Of a stretch of 24,722 nucleotides of DNA, positions 17,908 to 24,722 are shown in pieces; the stretch's first letter is position 1; each line of letters begins with the position of its first letter. Below the pieces are notes generated by a model. It saw only the letters and a program-made list of their open reading frames with translations. It was not told where the DNA came from and searched no databases. This DNA is from Geothermobacter sp964501815 (GTDB lineage Bacteria; Desulfobacterota; Desulfuromonadia; Desulfuromonadales; Geothermobacteraceae), in NCBI GenBank assembly GCA_964501815.1, contig CAZCUR010000038.1, forward strand, positions 1 through 24,722, read 5' to 3'. The translations under genes and the position numbers were made by a program.

Positions 17908-19029
17908 TCAGAGAAATCGGGCAATCAAATGGTCGTAGATAAGCCAGGATTTCCAGGGGAAAAACCAGCGTCCCGGTTCATGAACGATCTGACCGGACAG
18001 GCCTGGGAGGATTTCAGCAAACGCGGTGGCAAAAGGGACGGCGAACCGCTGCTCGAAATCCGCCTCAGCGACCCCCTCGGCTGTCCGCAGCGCCAGATAG
18101 ACATATTCCCGCATGGCGCCGTCCCGGTCAAATTGTTCCAGCGTCTGTGCAGGGTTGCAGCCGCGCCGCAAGGCCGCACAGTAACTCTCAAGCTCCGGCG
18201 GGGTCCAGAAACGCAGGCCCCACCCGTCATCGGCAAAGCCGTGTGCGCCCGCACCGAGGCCCAGGCAGGGCCTGCGCTGCCAATAGCCCCGATTGTGGCG
18301 GCAGGCAAAGCCGGAGCGGGCGAAATTGGAGATTTCATAATGCCGGAATCCGGCCGCTTCGAGCCGGTCGTGGATTTGTTCGTACATGCGCGCATAGGTT
18401 TCCGGATCCAGCGGGACCCGATCGGTGCGCCCGGCCCAGGCCGAACCTTCCTCAAGGCTGTAGCCGTAGATGGACAGATGTTCGGTCTCAAGCTCCAGGG
18501 CCGCTCCAATATCCTCTTCCAGCTCCCGCAGGGACTGCCCCGGAAGAGCGAACATCAGGTCCATGGAGATGTTGTCGAAACCCGCTTTGCGCGCCAGCGC
18601 CACCGCCTTTACGGCCCCGGCGGCATCGTGCAGCCGTTCAAGTTTTTGCAGCCAGACGTCATTCAGACTTTGAACGCCGATGGAGAGGCGGTTGACGCCC
18701 GCGGCGCGCAGGTCGGCAAACCAGTCCCCGTCCACCGTCCCCGGATTGACCTCCAGGCTGATTTCGACATCGGCGGTCAGCCCCGGACCGGCCGCCGCGG
18801 CCTCCAGCACGGCCGCAACCTGATGCGCCGTCAGCAGCGACGGCGTACCGCCGCCGAAAAAGACGGTATCAAAGGGACCGGACCAGCCCTCGGCGCCAAA
18901 AAGATTCAGTTGCCGGACAAGAGAGTGATGGTAGTCGGGAAGCAGATGGGCCCGGTCGGAGCAGGAATAGAAGTCGCAATAAGGGCATTTGCGCTGACAG
19001 AAGGGAATATGCAGATAGAGCCCGTTCAA
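17908..19029 (-). CDS. hemW: Radical SAM heme chaperone HemW
   Basis: A 373-residue radical SAM protein. The cluster motif is C11-x3-C15-x2-C18 (PFCQRKCPYCDFYS), preceded by LYLHIP, and followed by FFGGGTPSLL and the SAM-binding segment EVNPGTV. RLSIGVQSLND and CRHNRGYWQRRPCLGLGAGAHG are typical of HemW rather than the coproporphyrinogen dehydrogenase HemN, which is longer. HemW binds heme and delivers it to membrane haemoproteins. The start is TTG (19029-19027); no ATG occurs in frame between it and a stop at 19056. The gene lies directly upstream of the hrcA promoter, an arrangement also known in Firmicutes (hemW-hrcA-grpE-dnaK-dnaJ). Confidence 0.93.
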   Translation of the reverse strand: MNGLYLHIPFCQRKCPYCDFYSCSDRAHLLPDYHHSLVRQLNLFGAEGWSGPFDTVFFGGGTPSLLTAHQVAAVLEAAAAGPGLTADVEISLEVNPGTVDGDWFADLRAAGVNRLSIGVQSLNDVWLQKLERLHDAAGAVKAVALARKAGFDNISMDLMFALPGQSLRELEEDIGAALELETEHLSIYGYSLEEGSAWAGRTDRVPLDPETYARMYEQIHDRLEAAGFRHYEISNFARSGFACRHNRGYWQRRPCLGLGAGAHGFADDGWGLRFWTPPELESYCAALRRGCNPAQTLEQFDRDGAMREYVYLALRTAEGVAEADFEQRFAVPFATAFAEILPGLSGQIVHEPGRWFFPWKSWLIYDHLIARFL

Positions 19030-19070
19030 AACGACCCGCCCGCGCGAAACATCTCAAAAAAACCAACCAT

Positions 19071-19107
19071 AAAAAACAACGGGGAAGCCAGGGCTTCCCC
19101 GTTTTCG
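19071..19107. terminator. Terminator after nhaD, possibly bidirectional
   Basis: AACGGGGAAGCC (19078-19089) and GGCTTCCCCGTT (19092-19103) form a near-perfect stem with a tight loop. On the minus strand it is followed by GTTTTTT (19077-19071), a good intrinsic terminator for nhaD, 25 bases past its stop. On the plus strand only GTTTT follows. The spacer from here to the hemW start (19030-19070) is A/T-rich in part but shows no clear promoter. Confidence 0.88.
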
Positions 19108-19128
19108 CCTTGTTCCGAAGCCGGCTCG

Positions 19129-20574
19129 TCAGTGGAAATCGGTCATATGGTGGGCGTTGACAATCAGATGCAACCAGATACTGGCCGCGTAACCGAGCGC
19201 CACAGCCCAGGACCATTTCAGATGGCGGCCAAAGGTGTAGGTGCCGCGCGCGGTCCCCATCAGGCCGACACCGGCAGCCGAGCCAATGGAAAGCAGGCTG
19301 CCGCCGACACCGGCCGTCAGGGTCACCAGCAGCCACTGGCCGTGGGACATGTGCGGATCCATGGTCAGTACGGCAAACATCACCGGGATGTTGTCGACCA
19401 CGGCGGACATAATCCCGACCAGGGTGTTGGCCCAGGTGGGCCCGAGATCGGTATAGAAATAGTTGGAGGCCATGATCAGGTAGCCGAACTGGGACAGGCC
19501 GCCGACACAGAGGATGACGCCGTAGAAGAACAGCAGGGTATCCCACTCGGCCTTGGCCACCTTGCGGAACAGGTCAAACCCCCTGGTGTGGCCATGCCCC
19601 TCGACATTGTGCCCCAGAGTATCGAGGGGATTGTCACCCGTTCCGGGGGGCCAGCATTCCTTACGGCGCAGATAAAAGCCGAAAAAGGCCAGATATCCCA
19701 GACCAAGCATCATGCCAACCGCCGGAGGCAGATTGAGATACTGATGGAAACAGACCGCGGTCACAATGGTCAGGGCGAACAGAGCCATGACCCGGCGCGC
19801 GCCGAATTTCATGCGCACCATCTCTCCGTGAACCTCGGGCCGTTCCTTGGGCACCGAAAAGCTCATGATCAGCGCCGGGATCAGCCAGTTCGCCAAAGAG
19901 GGCAAAAAGATGGCGAAGAATTCGGCGAAATCGACCTTGCCCTTCTGCCAGACCATCAGGGTGGTGATATCGCCAAAGGGAGAAAAGGCACCGCCGGCAT
20001 TGGCGCCCACGACAATGTTGATACAGGCGACGACGATGAACTTCGGCTTGTCATGCGCCACCGCCATGACCACCGCCCCCATGAGCAGCGCCGTGGTCAG
20101 GTTGTCGGCCACCGGAGAGATAATGAATGCGAGAAACCCGGTAATCCAGAAGACCGTGCGCAGGGTAAAGCCCTTGAGCACCAGCCAGGACCTGAGCGCC
20201 TGGAAGACATTGCGCTCGGTCAGGGCGTTGATATAGGTCATGGCCGAGAGCAAAAAGAGAAACAGCTCGGCATATTCGATCAGGTTGCCGCGAATGGCCA
20301 CTTCGGGCGTATGATGATCCCCCTTGGCGGCGTAGGCCAGCGCAACAAAAATCCAGATAATGCCAGCCGCCAGCATGACCGGCTTGCTTTTGCGCAGATG
20401 AATGCGCTCCTCGAAGATGACCAGGGCATAGGCGGCGACAAACAGAACCAGGGCAAAATAGCCGTAGCCGGTATGCGCCAGCGACAGGTCGATGGTTGCG
20501 TGTCCGCCCTCACTGGCCCAAGCCAGCGAGCTCCCCGACAGACACAGACACAGGGCCAAAAAGATGCGTTTCAT
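19129..20574 (-). CDS. nhaD: NhaD-type Na+/H+ antiporter
   Basis: A 481-residue inner-membrane antiporter of the NhaD family, which expels sodium (or lithium) in exchange for protons. The N-terminus MKRIFLALCLCLSGSSLAWASEGG is signal-like, as in other NhaD proteins. About twelve hydrophobic segments follow. The family core is present: FIISPVADNLTTALLMGAV (about 147-165), GANAGGAFSPFGDITTLMVW (about 190-209), and the second-half counterparts VVDNIPVMFAVLTMDP and SIGSAAGVGLMGTARGTYTF. The length is typical. AGGAGG precedes the ATG by four bases, and part of it can pair in a leader hairpin. The gene is transcribed alone and ends at a strong terminator. It suggests life in salty or alkaline surroundings, or a sodium cycle. 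Confidence 0.95.
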   Translation of the reverse strand: MKRIFLALCLCLSGSSLAWASEGGHATIDLSLAHTGYGYFALVLFVAAYALVIFEERIHLRKSKPVMLAAGIIWIFVALAYAAKGDHHTPEVAIRGNLIEYAELFLFLLSAMTYINALTERNVFQALRSWLVLKGFTLRTVFWITGFLAFIISPVADNLTTALLMGAVVMAVAHDKPKFIVVACINIVVGANAGGAFSPFGDITTLMVWQKGKVDFAEFFAIFLPSLANWLIPALIMSFSVPKERPEVHGEMVRMKFGARRVMALFALTIVTAVCFHQYLNLPPAVGMMLGLGYLAFFGFYLRRKECWPPGTGDNPLDTLGHNVEGHGHTRGFDLFRKVAKAEWDTLLFFYGVILCVGGLSQFGYLIMASNYFYTDLGPTWANTLVGIMSAVVDNIPVMFAVLTMDPHMSHGQWLLVTLTAGVGGSLLSIGSAAGVGLMGTARGTYTFGRHLKWSWAVALGYAASIWLHLIVNAHHMTDFH

Positions 20575-20578
20575 ATCT

Positions 20579-20610
20579 CCTCCTGAACCGGCACGCCGGT
20601 CGATTTCAGG
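20579..20610 (-). promoter_or_regulatory. Leader hairpin overlapping the nhaD ribosome binding site
   Basis: On the minus strand CCTGAA (20610-20605) pairs with TTCAGG (20587-20582), and inside it CCGG pairs with CCGG around CGTG, with a five-base bulge on the 5' side. The 3' arm contains the first three bases of the Shine-Dalgarno AGGAGG (20584-20579), four bases before the ATG. The structure could lower translation when folded. Function is inferred from pairing only. Confidence 0.45.
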
Positions 20611-20691
20611 TCAGCCCCCCGTCATGGTCTTGCCGGGACCGGGACGCAGGGGCCAAGGGGTCTCCTCCAGACAGAACGTAAAACGTCTTGT

Positions 20692-20721
20692 CTTGTAACA
20701 TTGGCATTTCCTGAGTGTCAA
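20692..20721 (-). promoter_or_regulatory. Predicted promoter of nhaD
   Basis: On the minus strand a perfect -35 TTGACA (20721-20716), an 18-base spacer, and an extended -10 TGT-TACAAG (hexamer 20697-20692). The predicted leader is about 110 bases long. It lies back to back with the hydrolase promoter, with 23 bases between the two -35 boxes. Confidence 0.6.
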
Positions 20722-20744
20722 TAAAACTCGCTTCCGGCAACGGC

Positions 20745-20773
20745 TTGTGAACCGGGTCGGCTGACCCTATAAT
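20745..20773 (+). promoter_or_regulatory. Predicted promoter of the carbon-nitrogen hydrolase gene
   Basis: TTGTGA (20745-20750), a 17-base spacer and a perfect TATAAT (20768-20773). The predicted leader is about 60 bases. It diverges from the nhaD promoter in the 265-base spacer, which holds no other gene I can see. Confidence 0.7.
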
Positions 20774-20839
20774 GGCTCATCGGCCGGACAGCCCGGCAGC
20801 TTCAGCCTTTTTGCACAAACACTGTTTTGGAGCCTTGCC

Positions 20840-21631
20840 ATGCCCGACACCCTTCAGGTTTCTGCCCTTCAGTTCAATATCCGACTCGGCGATATTGAGG
20901 CCAATCTGGCCAAGGTCACCAACGCCGTCCACAGCGCGGCCCGTAAGGGAGCCCGTCTCGCCGTACTGCCGGAGATGTGGAGCACCGGCTACGATTACAA
21001 GGCCCTGCCCGAGCTGGCCCGCAAAACGCCCGAAGTTCTGGAGCAGGTCTGCACCCTGAGCCGCGAGACCGGTACCGTGCTGGTCGGCAGCCTGCCGGAA
21101 CGCCGCGGGGATGACGTGTTCAACACCTCCTACGTGGTCGACAACGGCGAGGTTGCCGGCAGCTATCGCAAGCTGCACCTCTTTTCGGTCATGCGCGAGG
21201 ACCGCTTTCTTGCCGCAGGCAATGAGGCCGTCATCGTCGACACCTCGGTCGGCCGGCTCGGCCTGGCCATCTGCTACGACCTGCGCTTTCCGGAACTGTT
21301 CCGCAAGCTGGCGCTCGGCGGCGCCGAAATCATCTGCCTGCCGGCCGAATGGCCCAAACCACGCCAGGAACACTGGCGCACCCTGCTGCGCGCCCGGGCG
21401 ATCGAAAACCAGATGTTCGTCGCCGCCTGCAACTGCTGCGGCATTCAGGGCAAGCTCGACTTTTTCGGCATGAGCCTGCTGATCGATCCCTGGGGAGATG
21501 TTCTGGCCGAGGGGGGCGAGACCGACACCGTCATCCGTGCCGACTTCGATTTGGCAAAGATGCACGCCTTCCGGGAGCAGATCCCCTGCTTCAACGACCG
21601 GCGGCCCGAAATCTACGGCAGGCTCGACTGA
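20840..21631 (+). CDS. Carbon-nitrogen hydrolase (nitrilase superfamily, Nit2/omega-amidase-like)
   Basis: A 263-residue cytoplasmic hydrolase that cleaves a C-N bond of an amide. The catalytic triad is in place: E45 (VLPEMWSTGY), K111 (YRKLHLF) and C145 (GLAICYDLRFPELFR). RARAIENQMFVAACNCCG and GMSLLIDPWGDVLAEG complete the family pattern. YRKLHLF with YDLRFPE is most like the Nit2/omega-amidase and bacterial YafV-type branch, which hydrolyses alpha-keto acid amides in glutamine or methionine salvage; this assignment is inference. TGGAG lies eight bases before the ATG. A good promoter is present upstream. It ends nine bases before the convergent small lipoprotein gene. Confidence 0.88.
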   Translation: MPDTLQVSALQFNIRLGDIEANLAKVTNAVHSAARKGARLAVLPEMWSTGYDYKALPELARKTPEVLEQVCTLSRETGTVLVGSLPERRGDDVFNTSYVVDNGEVAGSYRKLHLFSVMREDRFLAAGNEAVIVDTSVGRLGLAICYDLRFPELFRKLALGGAEIICLPAEWPKPRQEHWRTLLRARAIENQMFVAACNCCGIQGKLDFFGMSLLIDPWGDVLAEGGETDTVIRADFDLAKMHAFREQIPCFNDRRPEIYGRLD

Positions 21632-21640
21632 GAATTGTAT

Positions 21641-21997
21641 TTACTTCTGGAGTTTTTGGGCCGACGAACGAAAGGCGGCGGGAATTTCCTGGAGAGATTC
21701 GGCGAACTGCAGATTGCCGTCGCCATCAACATACAGATACCGGGGCCCGGCGGAGCTGGCCGCCGCTCCTTTTGCCGGGCCAGAAGGCTGCGCCGCCTTT
21801 TCGATCACCTGCTCGATGGACCGGGGCGCTTCGCCGGTGACCAGTCCGAACAGCCGACGGCGAAAATCGACGTAGAATTGCTGCACCACCGCCAGGGCGC
21901 CGTCGCCGGCGGGCAGACGCACCAGCACCTGGTCGCAGGCCGCCAGCAACACCAGAAAGACCAGGCTCCAGAGCAGAAATCGACGCAGCTTTTTCAT
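21641..21997 (-). CDS. Small predicted lipoprotein of unknown function
   Basis: A 118-residue protein I do not recognise. The N-terminus MKKLRRFLLWSLVFLVLLAAC has a basic start, a hydrophobic core and a good lipobox (LAAC, Cys21); the +2 residue is Asp, which retains lipoproteins at the inner membrane in E. coli. The alternative is a plain membrane anchor. A variable A/G/P/S-rich stretch (about 60-83) leads to a C-terminal YLYVDGDGNLQFAESLQEIP (about 85-104). This resembles the short Y-x-Y-x-D-x-x-G-x-x-x-F beta unit seen in DUF4124-type envelope proteins, by pattern only. The ATG ending at 21997 is chosen over a TTG three codons earlier. The ribosome binding site is weak. Confidence 0.7.
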   Translation of the reverse strand: MKKLRRFLLWSLVFLVLLAACDQVLVRLPAGDGALAVVQQFYVDFRRRLFGLVTGEAPRSIEQVIEKAAQPSGPAKGAAASSAGPRYLYVDGDGNLQFAESLQEIPAAFRSSAQKLQK

Positions 21998-22005
21998 AGG
22001 CACCA

Positions 22006-22034
22006 AGGCTACCGCCCGCCCGCTCCGGCGTCAA
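22006..22034 (-). promoter_or_regulatory. Possible promoter of the small lipoprotein gene
   Basis: On the minus strand TTGACG (22034-22029), a 17-base spacer and a poor -10, TAGCCT (22011-22006). It would start the transcript about two bases before the ATG. The weak -10 keeps confidence low. Confidence 0.3.
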
Positions 22035-22057
22035 TATCCGTCTGCCGGCCGGGCGGT

Positions 22058-22086
22058 TTCTTTTGTTCGGCAGGCTGTGCTATTCT
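22058..22086 (+). promoter_or_regulatory. Possible promoter of trxB
   Basis: An extended -10, TGC-TATTCT (hexamer 22081-22086), with only a weak T-rich -35 region (22058-22063) at 17 bases. The predicted start is about 35 bases ahead of the trxB ATG and just upstream of AAGGAG. Confidence 0.4.
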
Positions 22087-22128
22087 TGCGCGCCGGACCG
22101 ATACCTATCAAAGGAGTACCCAGCCATC

Positions 22129-23064
22129 ATGAGTGATACCCTTTACGACGTCGTTATCATCGGCGGCGGGCCGGCCGGCCTGACCGCCGGTCTGTACAGC
22201 TCCCGCGCCAAACTGAAAACCCTGCTGATCGAACGGATGATCATGGGCGGCCAGGTGATGACCACCACCAAGGTGGAGAACTATCCCGGTTTTCCCGGCG
22301 GCATCGACGGCCCCGAACTGATGATGCGCTTTCAGGAGCACTGCTCCGAATTCGGCCTGGAGACCACCACCGGCGAAGTGACCGGCCTGCGGGTCGAGGG
22401 AGAGGAACGCATCCTCACCGTCGATGATCGCGAAGTGCGCGCCCGGGCGGTCATTATCACCACCGGCGCCGAGCCGAGCAAACTGGACGTGCCGGGCGAG
22501 GTGGAATTCACCGGGCGGGGCGTCTCCTACTGCGCCACCTGCGACGGCGCCTTTTTCCGCGACCAGACCATCGCCATCGTCGGCGGCGGTGACACGGCGG
22601 CCGAAGAAGCCCTCTTTCTGACCCGCTTCGCCAGCAAGGTCTACCTGATTCACCGGCGTGACAGCCTGCGCGCCACCAAGGTGCTGCAGGACCGCGTTTT
22701 CGCCAACGACAAGATCGAGGTGCTCTGGAACAAGGTGGTCGACCGGGTCAAGGGCGACAACACCGGCATGACCGCCGTCGACCTGAAGGACACCCAAAGC
22801 GGCGAGGTGACCGAACTGCCGCTGCAGGGGCTGTTCGTCGCCATCGGCGTCACACCCAAGGCGCACTTTCTCGCCGACATTCTTGAACTCGATGCGGACG
22901 GTCACATTCTCACCGACAGCGAGTGCCGCACGTCCATCCCCGGTGTTTTTGCGGCGGGTGATGTGCGCAAAAAACTGCTCAAACAGATCGCCACCGCGGT
23001 GGGCGACGGCGCTGTTGCCGCCATCGTCGCCGAGAAATACATCGACGAACTGAATAACGCGTAA
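22129..23064 (+). CDS. trxB: Thioredoxin-disulfide reductase
   Basis: A 311-residue FAD enzyme that reduces thioredoxin with NADPH. The FAD motif is VVIIGGGPAGLTAG (8-21), the redox-active pair is C135-x2-C138 (YCATCDGAFF), and the NADPH domain has VGGGDTAAEEALFL (151-164) with HRRDSLRATK, whose arginines bind the NADPH phosphate. The second FAD motif is GVFAAGDVR. The length is normal. The start is the ATG at 22129, giving MSDTLYDVVI; AAGGAG is 12 bases upstream, longer than ideal. An in-frame ATG at 22063 would precede the ribosome binding site and is rejected. No thioredoxin gene is in view. Confidence 0.96.
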   Translation: MSDTLYDVVIIGGGPAGLTAGLYSSRAKLKTLLIERMIMGGQVMTTTKVENYPGFPGGIDGPELMMRFQEHCSEFGLETTTGEVTGLRVEGEERILTVDDREVRARAVIITTGAEPSKLDVPGEVEFTGRGVSYCATCDGAFFRDQTIAIVGGGDTAAEEALFLTRFASKVYLIHRRDSLRATKVLQDRVFANDKIEVLWNKVVDRVKGDNTGMTAVDLKDTQSGEVTELPLQGLFVAIGVTPKAHFLADILELDADGHILTDSECRTSIPGVFAAGDVRKKLLKQIATAVGDGAVAAIVAEKYIDELNNA

Positions 23065-23076
23065 ACCATCCTCATC

Positions 23077-23135
23077 GGCCAAAGGCCAAGGGCCAGGGGC
23101 CAGGGGGACATCCAAACCCTCGGCTCCTGGCCCTT
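23077..23135 (+). repeat. Heptad tandem repeat with inverted partner after trxB
   Basis: Four adjacent heptads, GGCCAAA, GGCCAAG, GGCCAGG and GGCCAGG, run from 23077 to 23104. AAGGGCCAGG within them (23088-23097) is an exact inverted copy of CCTGGCCCTT at 23126-23135, and the pairing can extend four more bases inward with one wobble. CGTTTTCCC follows, so the stem may also end trxB transcription. Confidence 0.75.
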
Positions 23136-23147
23136 CGTTTTCCCTCC

Positions 23148-23175
23148 TTAGCCTTTCGCCCTTTGCCCTTCGCCG
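23148..23175. repeat. Second heptad repeat, pyrimidine-rich
   Basis: TTAGCCT, TTCGCCC, TTTGCCC and TTCGCCG occur in register with a seven-base period. The surrounding plus strand from about 23136 to 23215 is strikingly pyrimidine-rich. This spacer between trxB and the ComM-like gene (204 bases) holds no gene I can support. Confidence 0.6.
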
Positions 23176-23268
23176 CCCCTTGCCTTCCCGCTTGCCCTCC
23201 CCCGCCTCTTCCCGCTATCTTTGTCACCGGCCATTGACGGCCAGGATCACAGACCCAGGAGGGGAGCT

Positions 23269-24722
23269 ATGCTCGCGCGGATCATTTCCGGCGCCCTGCT
23301 CGGTATCGACGCCTACCCGGTTGAGGTCGAGGTCGATATCGCCCAGGGCCTGCCCCAATTCGCCACCGTCGGCCTGCCCGAAGGCGCGGTCAAGGAGAGC
23401 AAGGACCGCATCAAAAGCGCCATCAAGAACTCCGGTTACGAATTCCCCACCCGCCGCATCACCATCAACCTGGCTCCGGCCGACATCAAGAAGGACGGGA
23501 CCGCCTTTGACCTGCCCATGGCGATCGGTCTTTTGCGCGCCACCGGGGTGGTACGGGAAAAACGGGCCGAACGCTATGTCCTGCTCGGCGAACTCTCCCT
23601 CGACGGCCGGGTGCGTCCGGTGCGCGGCGTCCTGCCGGTGGGCGTCGCGGCCCGTGACTGGGACATCGACGGCCTGATTCTGCCGCGTGATAATGCCGCC
23701 GAAGGCGCCGTCGCCCTCGATGCTCCGGTCTATGGCGTCGACAGCCTTGGCCAGGTGGTCGACTTTCTCAACGGTGAACTGCAGCTCGAACCGACCCGGG
23801 CCAGCCTGCCCGATCTCGTCAGCGCGCCCTTGAATGCCGGCGAGGATTTTGCCGAAGTCGCCGGACAGGAGCGGGCCAAACGCGCCCTCGAGGTAGCCGC
23901 GGCCGGCGCCCACAACGTGCTGCTGGTCGGCCCGCCCGGCTCCGGCAAGACCATGCTCGCCCGCCGGGTGCCCGGCATCCTGCCGCCCCTGCGTTTCGAC
24001 GAGGCCCTTGAGGTCAGCAAGATCCACTCCATCGTCGGGCTTCTGCCCGGCAACCAGGCCCTGCTCAACCGCCGCCCGTTCCGCCACCCGCATCACACCA
24101 TCTCCGACGCCGGCCTGATCGGCGGCGGCACCTACCCCAAGCCAGGGGAAGTGTCACTGGCCCACCGGGGCGTCCTCTTTCTGGACGAATTGCCCGAATT
24201 CAAGAAGAACGTACTGGAGATGCTGCGCCAGCCGCTTGAGGACGGCACCGTCACCATCAGTCGCGCCGCCAGCACCCTGACCTATCCGGCCGACTTCATG
24301 CTGGTGGCGGCGATGAACCCCTGTCCCTGCGGCTTTTTGGGCGACCCCCAGCATCCCTGCACCTGCACCCCGATTATGACCCAGCGCTACCGCAGCCGCC
24401 TCTCCGGCCCCCTGCTCGACCGTATCGACCTGCACATCGAAGCCCCGCGCGTCGCCCACAAGGATCTGGCCGCAACCGCCCCGGCCGAATCCTCCGCCGC
24501 CATCCGGGAACGGGTCGAGGCGGCGCGCAAGATCCAGCACCAGCGCCTGGCGCCGTTTGGACTCTTGACCAACAGCCAGATGCAGGCCCGGCACCTGAAG
24601 CGCTTCTGCCAGCTCGATTCCGAAGGGGAAAAACTGCTGGAGATGGTGGTCGACCGCCTCGGCATGTCGGCACGCAGCTACGCCCGCATTCTCAAGGTCG
24701 CGCGCACCATCGCCGACCTGGC
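23269..24722 (+). CDS. comM: YifB/ComM-family Mg-chelatase-like AAA+ ATPase, 3' end outside window
   Basis: The first 484 residues of a protein usually about 505-510 long; the frame stays open to the right edge, so the truncation is only the window border. The N-terminal ChlI-like domain (1-170) has GLPEGAVKESKDRIKSAI and the INLAPADIKKDG segment. The AAA+ core has Walker A GPPGSGKT (221-228) and Walker B VLFLDEL (302-308). Cysteines in MNPCPCGF and HPCTCTP may bind zinc, and LLDRIDLHIE follows. The C-terminal helical domain has begun (GMSARSYARILKVARTIADL). In Vibrio and Haemophilus ComM is a helicase that promotes branch migration during natural transformation; in most other bacteria this is inferred. 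AGGAGG lies nine bases or fewer upstream of the ATG. Confidence 0.93.
   Translation, partial: MLARIISGALLGIDAYPVEVEVDIAQGLPQFATVGLPEGAVKESKDRIKSAIKNSGYEFPTRRITINLAPADIKKDGTAFDLPMAIGLLRATGVVREKRAERYVLLGELSLDGRVRPVRGVLPVGVAARDWDIDGLILPRDNAAEGAVALDAPVYGVDSLGQVVDFLNGELQLEPTRASLPDLVSAPLNAGEDFAEVAGQERAKRALEVAAAGAHNVLLVGPPGSGKTMLARRVPGILPPLRFDEALEVSKIHSIVGLLPGNQALLNRRPFRHPHHTISDAGLIGGGTYPKPGEVSLAHRGVLFLDELPEFKKNVLEMLRQPLEDGTVTISRAASTLTYPADFMLVAAMNPCPCGFLGDPQHPCTCTPIMTQRYRSRLSGPLLDRIDLHIEAPRVAHKDLAATAPAESSAAIRERVEAARKIQHQRLAPFGLLTNSQMQARHLKRFCQLDSEGEKLLEMVVDRLGMSARSYARILKVARTIADL

Noticed and set aside
17833..20586. A 917-codon plus-strand frame across hemW and nhaD
   Set aside because: It runs antisense over two clear genes, the CIRCE-proximal promoter and the nhaD terminator, and its translation shows no domain. 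It results from low stop frequency in GC-rich DNA.
20575..20697. A known Na+ or Li+ riboswitch ahead of nhaD
   Set aside because: I could not recognise the conserved core of any described class; only a local hairpin is supported.

Overview
The window reads as a core-genome stretch of a GC-rich Gram-negative bacterium, most likely a Desulfuromonadales/Geobacter-type deltaproteobacterium. This placement is inference. It rests on the carD-ispD-ispF-glnS-cysS run, the hemW-hrcA-grpE-dnaK-dnaJ run under a CIRCE operator, an NhaD antiporter, and the scattered short intergenic repeats. A run of 100 N (1110-1209) shows this is a draft scaffold. I see no tRNA or rRNA gene, CRISPR array, prophage or complete insertion sequence.

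Layout. (1) 1-1809, plus strand: an orphan NapH-type membrane polyferredoxin flanked by two near-identical 32-bp direct repeats, the assembly gap, then an exported rhodanese-like protein with its own terminator. (2) 1887-8197, minus strand: carD, terminator, ispD-ispF, an inverted-repeat element, glnS, a heptad-repeat spacer, cysS, terminator, glycerate kinase. These cover isoprenoid precursor synthesis (MEP pathway), two aminoacyl-tRNA synthetases, and an RNA-polymerase-binding regulator at the head. (3) 8381-10203, plus strand: an exported TPR protein and a ketopantoate reductase, two bases apart. (4) 10197-19029, minus strand: hemW, then the heat-shock operon hrcA-grpE-dnaK-dnaJ, then two envelope genes (an LpoA/LppC-like periplasmic protein and a lipoprotein) that follow dnaJ closely and may belong to the same transcription unit. 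(5) 19129-20574, minus strand: nhaD, divergent from (6) 20840-21631, a plus-strand carbon-nitrogen hydrolase. (7) A small minus-strand lipoprotein, then plus-strand trxB and a comM/YifB-type ATPase cut by the right edge.

Regulation is the most informative layer. The hrcA operon has a strong extended -10 promoter, a CIRCE operator with one mismatch at the start site, a GC-rich leader that can fold into a terminator-like hairpin or a competing structure, and a clear intrinsic terminator between dnaK and dnaJ. The nhaD leader can pair part of its own Shine-Dalgarno sequence. carD has a promoter placed so that the transcript would start at the ATG. Three spacers carry short-period or inverted repeats of the kind that recur across genomes. 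I found no clearly new multi-gene system; the best leads are the hrcA leader, the extension of the heat-shock operon into envelope genes, and the intergenic repeats.
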